From CAYLTX01 sp046545675 (lineage in GTDB: Bacteria > Myxococcota_A > Bradymonadia > Bradymonadales > Bradymonadaceae), in assembly GCA_046545675.1 (NCBI GenBank), contig JBKGZI010000260.1, positions 1-8,672 on the forward strand: 8,672 nt of DNA, written 5' to 3'. A program made the position numbers and the translations under genes. Below the pieces are notes generated by a model. The model made no database searches and had not been told where the DNA came from. It saw only the letters and a list, made by a program, of their open reading frames with translations. Each line of letters begins with the position of its first letter. Positions within the stretch are counted from its first letter, which is position 1. Positions 1 to 4,984 of the stretch are shown here, piece after piece.

Positions 1-9
1 GGCAATAAT

Positions 10-55
10 CCTACATTCTCGTAGGCTGCCTGGCAGAATCCTACATAAATGTAGG
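10..55. promoter_or_regulatory. Two tandem dyad operators, possible sigma-54 enhancer
   Basis: Two similar palindromes lie 30 bp apart centre to centre, about three helical turns. The downstream one (40-55) is perfect: CCTACAT, AA, ATGTAGG. The upstream one (10-25) keeps the outer CCTAC/GTAGG arms but not the inner bases. Similarity continues to the left: both copies are preceded by GGCA and AATCC-type sequence. Their centres lie about 140-175 bp upstream of the transcription start predicted from the sigma-54 promoter at 163-179. That spacing fits binding sites for a sigma-54 activator (enhancer-binding protein). The sequence does not match the usual NtrC site (GCAC-type arms), so the regulator is unknown. 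They could instead control an unseen gene to the left. There is no T-run, so a terminator is unlikely. Confidence 0.55.
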
Positions 56-162
56 CATCTGCGCCACCTCCAAAACGCCGGCCATCGGCATCCGGATTTC
101 ATTTCGGCCTCTGCCGCCACCGGCTGCCCGATTCCGAAAAAACCTCGCAAAATTCTCGGTCG

Positions 163-179
163 CTGGCACGGCGGTTGCG
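163..179 (+). promoter_or_regulatory. Sigma-54 (-24/-12) promoter of the ammonium transporter
   Basis: The sequence CTGGCACG-GCGG-TTGCG matches the sigma-54 consensus (YTGGCACG-N4-TTGCW) at essentially every conserved position. The GG of the -24 element is at 165-166 and the GC of the -12 element at 177-178, with the required spacing. Transcription would begin near 190 and leave a leader of about 70 nt before the ATG at 259. Ammonium transporter genes are classic sigma-54/nitrogen-control targets, so sequence and context agree. The site also shows that a TTG-initiated extension of the transporter frame from 175 cannot be real, because that codon lies inside the -12 element. Confidence 0.88.
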
Positions 180-258
180 TTGTGCCCAACACGAGGCGGC
201 AGCGCGGCTGTCGCGATTTGGGGACATATCGACATTCTACTTACCGACCGGACACACC

Positions 259-1671
259 ATGCATGCATCTACATTCCGCAAGCATATTCTATTTCTATTC
301 GCCCTCTTCGCACTCGTCGGCCTCGTCTTTGTTCCGGCGAGCGCTTTCGCCGAGCAACCCCAACAGGTCTCCAACGGAGACGTGCTCTTCTGGGTCAATA
401 ACACCTGGATGCTCGTGGCGACGATCCTCGTGTTCATCATGCACCTTGGCTTTGCGGGGCTCGAGGCGGGGATGACCCGCGCCAAGAATACCGTCAATAT
501 CCTATTTAAAAATGTCGGCGTTCTGGCGATTGGCATCCTGACCTTTGGCCTGGTGGGCTTCAACCTGATGTATCCGGGCGAGGCCTTCGCCGGGCAGGTC
601 TTCGGGTTTGCCGGCTTCGGCGTGGGGCCCGACGCCGCCGGGCTGACCTCGGCGTATAACCCGGGCTATACCTATTGGACCGACTTCATCTTCCAGGCGA
701 TGTTCGCCGCCACCGCCGCCACGATCGTCTCCGGGGCGGTCGCCGAGCGCATCAAGCTGCACTCGTTTTTGATCTTCTCGGGCCTGTACGTGGCCCTCGT
801 CTATCCGATGGTCGGCATGTGGCATTGGGGCGGCGGGTGGCTCGCCGAGTTCGGCTTCCACGACTTCGCCGGCTCGACACTCGTGCACGCCGTGGGCGGC
901 TGGGCCGCGCTGGCCGGGGTGATCGTGCTGGGCCCGCGCATCGGCAAATACGTCGACGGAGAGTCGAAGCCCATCGAGGGACATAACGTGCCGTTGGCGG
1001 CGATGGGCGTCTTCTTGCTGTGGTTTGGCTGGTACGGGTTCAACGGCGGATCGGTGCTGTCGGCCGACCCCGCGGCGGTCTCGACGGTGTTCGTGACCAC
1101 CACATTTGCGGCCGCCGCCGGCATCGCCGGCGCGATGGCCACCAGTTGGGTGATCCAGGACAAGCCCGACCTGGGCATGGTCCTCAACGGCGCGCTGGCC
1201 GGCCTGGTGGGCATCACCGCCGGCGCCGACATCCTGAGCGCCTCGCAGGCGGTCATCGTCGGCGCCGCCGCGGGCGTGCTGGTCGTCGCTGCAATCATCC
1301 TCATCGACCGCGCCAAACTCGACGACCCGGTCGGCGCCGTCGCCGTCCACCTGGTCTGCGGCATCTGGGGTACGCTGGCCGTGGGTCTCTTCGCCACGGA
1401 GGTCTCCATCCTCGCCCAGCTCGTGGGCGTGGTGGCCGCCGGCGCGTTCTGCTTCTCGACGAGCTTCGCGCTGTTCTCGGCCATCAAAGCCCTGGTGGGA
1501 CTGCGCGTCAGCGAGGAAGAAGAGGTCGGCGGACTCGACCTCGGCGAGCACGGCATGGAGGCCTACCACGGCTTCCAATTCCTGCCCGGCTTCGAGTCCG
1601 GCCCCAGCCCGGACGCCCAGCCGCGCCCGGCGCTCGCCCCCGTACCCATCGGCGAGGCCGCCGGCGAATAG
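259..1671 (+). CDS. amt: Ammonium transporter (Amt/MEP/Rh family)
   Basis: This 470-residue inner-membrane protein conducts ammonium/ammonia into the cell. An N-terminal signal peptide (about residues 1-31, ending near ASAFA) precedes a channel of about eleven hydrophobic helices, as is normal for bacterial AmtB. Family landmarks are present: D202 in DFAGSTLVH, the twin pore histidines H210 and H364 (the latter in DDPVGAVAVHLVCGIWG), the MFAATAA-IVSGAVAER segment around 148-164 near the external gate, and the cytoplasmic tail GLRVSEEEEVGGLDLGEHGMEAY. After that tail comes an extra Pro/Ala-rich C-terminus of about 30 residues. The ATG at 259 was chosen because it starts directly at the signal peptide and lies downstream of the sigma-54 start; no clear Shine-Dalgarno precedes it. 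No glnK (PII) gene follows, although amtB is often paired with one; the next gene is convergent. Regulation is probably by nitrogen status through sigma-54. Confidence 0.95.
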   Translation: MHASTFRKHILFLFALFALVGLVFVPASAFAEQPQQVSNGDVLFWVNNTWMLVATILVFIMHLGFAGLEAGMTRAKNTVNILFKNVGVLAIGILTFGLVGFNLMYPGEAFAGQVFGFAGFGVGPDAAGLTSAYNPGYTYWTDFIFQAMFAATAATIVSGAVAERIKLHSFLIFSGLYVALVYPMVGMWHWGGGWLAEFGFHDFAGSTLVHAVGGWAALAGVIVLGPRIGKYVDGESKPIEGHNVPLAAMGVFLLWFGWYGFNGGSVLSADPAAVSTVFVTTTFAAAAGIAGAMATSWVIQDKPDLGMVLNGALAGLVGITAGADILSASQAVIVGAAAGVLVVAAIILIDRAKLDDPVGAVAVHLVCGIWGTLAVGLFATEVSILAQLVGVVAAGAFCFSTSFALFSAIKALVGLRVSEEEEVGGLDLGEHGMEAYHGFQFLPGFESGPSPDAQPRPALAPVPIGEAAGE

Positions 1672-1952
1672 CGACCCCACAGGTCCAATGATTTCCAGAT
1701 GTGCAGCCGAGGGGCTGCGCCCAGGCGCCGGCCGGCGGGGCGGGGAAACCTGATTGGCTCATAACGAGCTGCAGGGGTCACGTCGGCCGGCGCTGTTTCT
1801 TGAGCCCGATTCACCCAGGACGTGCTTCCGTGCTCGAACCAAACCATAGCCGCGGGTAAGCCGACGCCGGGCGCGCCGCAGGCGCCCCCGGGGTGGCGCA
1901 CCCGCGGTAAGCCTCGGACACCAATGACGCTCAAATTCAGCCCCCAGCAACC
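1672..1952. other. Convergent intergenic region with GC-rich palindromes
   Basis: No convincing gene lies in these 281 bp between the convergent transporter and CBS genes. Visible structures are a short hairpin GCAGCC-GAGG-GGCTGC (1703-1718), a perfect 12-bp palindrome CGCCGGCCGGCG (1726-1737), and a 58-bp imperfect palindrome at 1850-1907. None is followed by a clear T-run, so classic intrinsic terminators are not obvious. The hairpins may still end or stabilise the transporter transcript. Frames open on the minus strand here look like chance products of high GC. Confidence 0.6.
1850..1907. repeat. 58-bp GC-rich imperfect palindrome (REP-like)
   Basis: Outer arms CCGCGGGT (1850-1857) and ACCCGCGG (1900-1907) are perfect complements. 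Inside, GGGCGC (1869-1874) and GCGCCC (1882-1887) form a second stem around a GCCGCAG loop. GGTAAGCC occurs directly at both ends (1855-1862 and 1906-1913), 51 bp apart. Placement between two convergent genes is typical of REP-like sequences. Whether it is repeated elsewhere in the genome cannot be seen here. Confidence 0.45.
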
Positions 1953-2399
1953 TCAAACCGGATACCGCCTCTGAATAAAGTCGGTGAAATATCGGACCGT
2001 AATTTCACGGTCGTACGAGATCTCCCGGGCGCAGTCGCCGATCGAGATCAACCCCGCGACCCCTCCGTCCCTGATGACCGGCAGGTGTCGGCAGCGCTTC
2101 TCGGTCATCAGGTACAGACATTGCTTGATGGTGAACCCCGGCTCGATGACCACCACCTTCTTGGTCATGATCTCTTCGACTTTGGTCTCCGACGAGGATC
2201 TGCCCTTGAGGGCGATCTTAGTAAGATAGTCGCGCTCGGTCATGATCCCCGCGATATGACAATGCTCGTCACAGACGACCAACGAGCCGATATTGAGCTC
2301 GACCATCTTGCTGATCGCCTCGAAGACGGTCGCCTCCCCCTCGATCGTGTGGATAAACCAGCCCTTCTTATTCAAGACGTCGCCAACTAAGCTCTCCAT
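1953..2399 (-). CDS. Stand-alone two-CBS-domain protein
   Basis: This cytoplasmic 148-residue protein consists almost entirely of a CBS pair (Bateman module). CBS1 spans about residues 17-65 (VELNIGSLVVCDE, then GIMTERDYL) and CBS2 about 78-130 (VVVIEPGFTIKQCLYLMTEKRCRHLPVI, then GLISIGD). Such modules bind adenosine nucleotides such as AMP, ATP or NAD(H) and act as energy sensors; the TERDY and SIGD motifs are typical of the small single-module family. No catalytic domain is attached, so its partner is unknown. The start at 2399 is supported by a good Shine-Dalgarno, GGGAG at 2407-2411, seven bases upstream. A longer frame to 2519 exists but would add a Pro/Gly-rich stretch foreign to the fold. 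It converges on the transporter and lies downstream of the MauG-like operon on the same strand, separated by about 190 bp and a likely terminator. Family call firm, function unknown. Confidence 0.93.
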   Translation of the reverse strand: MESLVGDVLNKKGWFIHTIEGEATVFEAISKMVELNIGSLVVCDEHCHIAGIMTERDYLTKIALKGRSSSETKVEEIMTKKVVVIEPGFTIKQCLYLMTEKRCRHLPVIRDGGVAGLISIGDCAREISYDREITVRYFTDFIQRRYPV

Positions 2400-2406
2400 G
2401 AGTCTT

Positions 2407-2411
2407 CTCCC
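2407..2411 (-). promoter_or_regulatory. Ribosome binding site deciding the CBS protein start
   Basis: GGGAG on the minus strand, followed by AAGACTC and then ATG, gives a seven-base spacing to the start at 2399. This favours 2399 over the in-frame ATGs further upstream at 2420 and 2519. Confidence 0.65.
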
Positions 2412-2525
2412 GGACCGCATTTTGCCTGCCCCGCCCCCCGGCCGAACAGAAGAAACACCAAGTGGATGCGCGAGGCCCGACGCGATCACCGTGAACGCGA
2501 ACAAGTTCCTCGAGCACATGCGCTC

Positions 2526-2553
2526 AGATAAAGATAAGGGCGGTTTGGCCGCC
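2526..2553 (-). terminator. Probable intrinsic terminator of the MauG-like operon
   Basis: Read on the minus strand, GGCGG-CCAAA-CCGCC (2553-2539) forms a short GC-only hairpin followed at once by the T-rich tail CTTATCTTTATCT. It lies about 37 bp downstream of the MauG-like stop codon and well upstream of the CBS gene, so it would separate the two transcription units. The stem has only five pairs and the tail is interrupted by A and C, so strength is uncertain. Confidence 0.45.
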
Positions 2554-2589
2554 GTGTAGGGTTGTAGAAGCCGGTGTAGGTGCGCTTGC

Positions 2590-3996
2590 CTAGTCGCTCG
2601 TTGCAGCGGCTTCCGGGAGCAGCGGAGTGTCGGGTTGTTCGGTGAGGTCGGCCGGAAGGGGGCGGCCGGTCAGCGACTTCAAGAAGGCGACCAGGTCGTC
2701 GATCTCCCGGGCGTCGAGCCCCAGCGGCACGAGCATCTCCTCGCGGTGGCCGATGGGGTTTTGCTCGGGCAGCGTCGAGTAAAATCGGACGACCTCTTCG
2801 AGGGTCTCGAAGTGGCCGCCGTGCATATACGGCGCGGTCAGCTCGACGTTGCGCAGCGTGGGCGTCTTGAATTGGCCGTGGTCCTCGGGCGTGCGGGTCA
2901 GATACCGCAGCCACTGCGCCCGCTTGCCGTCGGGGTCGTCGCTGAAGTCGCCGGCGGCGTTGAAGATGTCCTTTTTGACGGTTGGGCCGCCGTCCCAGCG
3001 CCCTTCACCCGAGCCGATCATCCACTCGCGCGGGGCGAACCCGAGGTTGTGGAAGCTGCCGTCGGTGAAGTTTGAGCCGGTGTGGCAATTGACGCAATTG
3101 GCCTCGCCGATAAATAGCTTCAGGCCCCGCTTGGCGGGCTCCGAGAGCGCCTGTGTCTTCGCCTCGTCGTCCTCGACGAGCCCCTCGACGAAGCGATCGA
3201 AGGGCGCGTCGTTCTGGACCAATTTGGTCTGGTAGGCGGCGATGGCCTTGGTCGTATTGACCAGCACCCGGTTGACCGCCGCCTGATCGTCGTCGGTCAT
3301 CGACTCCCATGCGACATGGTGGGGATGCTCGGGCTCGTCGGACTTGTTGGAGGCAGGTCGGCCGGCGGCCGGAAAACGATCAGTGTCGGCCAGCTCGGGC
3401 AGCGGCCCGAAGATCTGCTCGTAGGCCCGGCGAAGCTGCTCGTCACCGGCGATCAGGTGGGCGAGCTCGAGGCGGCTAAAGCCCTGCTCGTTGGGGTCTT
3501 CGAGCGGGCCGACCGCCTGCGCCCACAATGTGTCGGCGCGTCCATCCCAATTATACCAGTGGTGATAGGCGGCGTTGAGGAGACTCGGCGGGTGCCTCAG
3601 CGTCTCGCCGATGCCCGCGCCCAGGCGCTCGGGCATGCTAAAGCCGTGTTCGGGCTGATGGCAGCTCGCGCAGCTCACCTCACCGTTTCCGGACAACCGC
3701 TCGTCGAAGAAGAGAAATTGGCCCAGCCGCGCCGCCCGCTCGTCGGTCGCGTAGGCGTTGGTCTCGTCGACCGGCGGCTCGTCCGAGGCGCCGAGCTTGG
3801 CCACGACCTTCACTTCCCGCTCGCTCAGCTCGACCGGCCCCTGCCTGTCCGCATCGGCATCACCAGACGCACCGGCGCCATCGGCCGACCCGCGCTCGCA
3901 ACCCGCCGCCCACACCGCCACCGTCACCAGCAGCGCTGCTATCAGGCCAAGCCCCCGCAGGCTCCGAAGGTATGGGTGTGTCAATCGCGGCAACAT
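2590..3996 (-). CDS. Di-haem MauG/cytochrome c peroxidase-family lipoprotein
   Basis: This 468-residue exported protein should carry two covalent c-type haems, at CASCH (109-113) and CVNCH (301-305). An N-terminal hydrophobic segment ends in AAGC (C33), a plausible lipobox, followed by an acidic, Gly/Ala-rich linker to about residue 55. Landmarks of the bacterial cytochrome c peroxidase/MauG family follow in order: LGQFLFFDERLSGNGEVSC, the HPPSLLNAAYHHWYNWDGRADTL segment (W150 matching the inter-haem Trp), and KTPTLRNVELTAPYMHGG with TLEEVVRFY near 378-406. In classical peroxidases the haem 2 axial ligand is a Met just after this segment. Here the matching position appears to be Tyr406, as in MauG, which favours a protein-oxidising over a simple H2O2-scavenging role; this alignment was made by eye. 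The start overlaps the upstream YtkA-like gene by 16 bp and has no visible Shine-Dalgarno, indicating translational coupling. The stop is TAG. Confidence 0.9.
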   Translation of the reverse strand: MLPRLTHPYLRSLRGLGLIAALLVTVAVWAAGCERGSADGAGASGDADADRQGPVELSEREVKVVAKLGASDEPPVDETNAYATDERAARLGQFLFFDERLSGNGEVSCASCHQPEHGFSMPERLGAGIGETLRHPPSLLNAAYHHWYNWDGRADTLWAQAVGPLEDPNEQGFSRLELAHLIAGDEQLRRAYEQIFGPLPELADTDRFPAAGRPASNKSDEPEHPHHVAWESMTDDDQAAVNRVLVNTTKAIAAYQTKLVQNDAPFDRFVEGLVEDDEAKTQALSEPAKRGLKLFIGEANCVNCHTGSNFTDGSFHNLGFAPREWMIGSGEGRWDGGPTVKKDIFNAAGDFSDDPDGKRAQWLRYLTRTPEDHGQFKTPTLRNVELTAPYMHGGHFETLEEVVRFYSTLPEQNPIGHREEMLVPLGLDAREIDDLVAFLKSLTGRPLPADLTEQPDTPLLPEAAATSD

Positions 3997-4541
3997 TGGA
4001 CGTCGAATTTAGTCTGGTCAATCGTGCCTTCGCGGTTCAAGACGGCCTCTACGACCCACAGGCCGTGCTCGCCCTCACCCTGCATATGAAAGCGCATCCC
4101 CTCGACGGCGAAGCTGCCCTCGTCGGTCTTCTCGATCTGGGGCGCGTTCTTCATCCCGTGGCCGTGGGCGGGCATCACCGCGCGCAACTGATCCATCCCG
4201 ACGCCTTCGGCGAGCGTCTCCTTGCTTTCGTCTTCGTAGACCTTGACGTCCAGCTCGAAGAGCTCCTGGAAGGGGATCGGATTGGGCTCGGGGGTCATCA
4301 CCACATAAAAGTGGCCGTTTTCGGTCTCGCCCTCGAGCGTCTGGTCGGCCGGGATCTCGGCTTCGGCCGGCTCTTCTTGGTCCGGTTCTTCTTTCTCGAC
4401 GGCCTGCTCGGCCTGTTCGGCTTCTTCGGTCTGGTCGGTCTGTTCGGCTTGGGCAGCCTCGTCGGCCTTCTGGGAGTCGCAGGCGGCCGTGAGGCCGACC
4501 AATGCGGCGAAAAGCAGCGAAATAATAATGCGTTGGCTCAT
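3981..4541 (-). CDS. YtkA/FixH-like lipoprotein with acidic linker
   Basis: This 186-residue protein is predicted to be a lipoprotein: MSQR, a hydrophobic stretch and the lipobox LTAAC (C21). Residues 24-65 are a low-complexity linker of Glu, Gln, Ala and Asp. The remainder is a single beta-rich domain (about 74-176) with MPAHGHGM (123-130) and VEGMRFHM (146-153), then HGLWVVEAVL. This arrangement resembles the YtkA-like/FixH domain, which is often found beside copper and haem-protein genes. The His and Met residues could bind a metal, but that is inference. The C-terminus ends in a vicinal Cys pair (C183, C184). The start at 4541 was chosen because it opens directly on the signal peptide; a longer frame reaches 4646 but adds a non-signal N-terminus. 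Its last 16 bp overlap the start of the MauG-like gene, so the two proteins are probably made together and act on each other or in one pathway. Confidence 0.8.
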   Translation of the reverse strand: MSQRIIISLLFAALVGLTAACDSQKADEAAQAEQTDQTEEAEQAEQAVEKEEPDQEEPAEAEIPADQTLEGETENGHFYVVMTPEPNPIPFQELFELDVKVYEDESKETLAEGVGMDQLRAVMPAHGHGMKNAPQIEKTDEGSFAVEGMRFHMQGEGEHGLWVVEAVLNREGTIDQTKFDVQCCRD

Positions 4542-4699
4542 CGTGAATCTCGTGGGTCTCTGGCGAAACAGCCTACTATAGGGTTCAACAAGCTTGGGGC
4601 GTCGTTGTTCCGTGGGGGAACTTATCAGTTGGGGTTGGGAGGTCAACTGTGGGGTTTCTCTGGGAACACTTTGCCATCACGGGAAAGCCCCTCCGGTTT

Positions 4700-4761
4700 C
4701 GCGTTGCTCAACCACCTCCCCAGCGCGAAAGCGCTGGGGAGGAGTATTCTAGCGTAACGCG
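4700..4761. repeat. Strong hairpin with GAAA tetraloop inside outer arms
   Basis: A perfect 12-bp stem, CCTCCCCAGCGC (4715-4726) and GCGCTGGGGAGG (4731-4742), closes a GAAA loop, a stable GNRA tetraloop. A second pair of arms, CGCGTT (4700-4705) and AACGCG (4756-4761), encloses it, so a cruciform could form. A 12-base inverse copy, AGCGCTTTCGCG, lies nearby at 4787-4798. It is far from both flanking genes and has no T-run, so a dispersed repeat (REP or non-autonomous element) is more likely than a terminator. Confidence 0.6.
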
Positions 4762-4810
4762 CCTCGTTTGCCTCCCGACGTAAAGTAGCGCTTTCGCGAT
4801 CTGGCGAGGA

Positions 4811-4860
4811 CACTCCTCACCCTCTGGGGGAGGTGCCTCGGGCGCTTTACAGCACGAGGC
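4811..4860. repeat. Second hairpin pair in the divergent gap
   Basis: CTCACCC (4815-4821 region) faces GGGGGAG (4826-4832) with one mismatch, and GCCTCG (4835-4840) faces CGAGGC (4855-4860) around a 14-base loop. A run of G residues follows at 4861-4870. With the stronger hairpin at 4715-4742 this gives three stems within 150 bp, which looks like one composite repeat. Confidence 0.4.
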
Positions 4861-4984
4861 GGAGGGGGGGCGAGCGTGACAGCAATGAGCAACACCATCA
4901 AACCAACTTCATTCCGCCCACCCAACCTGTTAACATCAGCGTCGTCAAAACTTCACAACTCCGTCACAAAGTGAGCCTCGGCGT

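Larger units (their letters stand above)
4542..4984. other. Divergent intergenic region, promoters plus hairpin cluster
   Basis: No supported gene lies in these 443 bp between the two divergent transcription units. A weak minus-strand candidate -10 (TATAGT, 4580-4575) precedes the YtkA-like gene but lacks a good -35. The middle (4700-4860) is filled with hairpins described separately. The last 80 bp before the PHP gene are AT-richer and contain GTTAAC (4929-4934) and three related hexamers, TCAAAA (4945-4950), TCACAA (4953-4958) and TCACAA (4964-4969). These may be promoter or operator elements, but no consensus is clear. Confidence 0.6.

Noticed and set aside
10..55. Palindromes at the left edge as a terminator or short CRISPR-like array
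   Set aside because: No T-run follows, there are only two diverged units, and the spacing suits operator sites better.
175..258. Upstream extension of the transporter frame from a TTG at 175
   Set aside because: The codon lies inside the -12 element of the sigma-54 promoter and the extension would precede a good signal peptide.
502..1680. Long open antisense frame across the transporter gene
   Set aside because: It mirrors third-position GC bias of the real gene; its product is Gly/Ala/Asp/His/Arg-rich with no domain features.
1563..1956. Two minus-strand frames in and beside the transporter-CBS gap
   Set aside because: They overlap the transporter 3' end or the palindromes, are Arg/Pro/Gly-rich and show no recognisable sequence.
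2400..2519. Longer N-terminus for the CBS protein
   Set aside because: The extension is unlike the family and the ATG at 2399 has a well-placed GGGAG.
3981..4541. Partner of the MauG-like protein as MbnP
   Set aside because: Its motifs (MPAHGHGM, VEGMRFHM) fit a YtkA/FixH-like domain; I see no MbnP-type pattern.
4715..4742. GAAA-loop hairpin as an intrinsic terminator
   Set aside because: It has no T-run on either side and is not downstream of any gene; both neighbours start, not end, at this gap.
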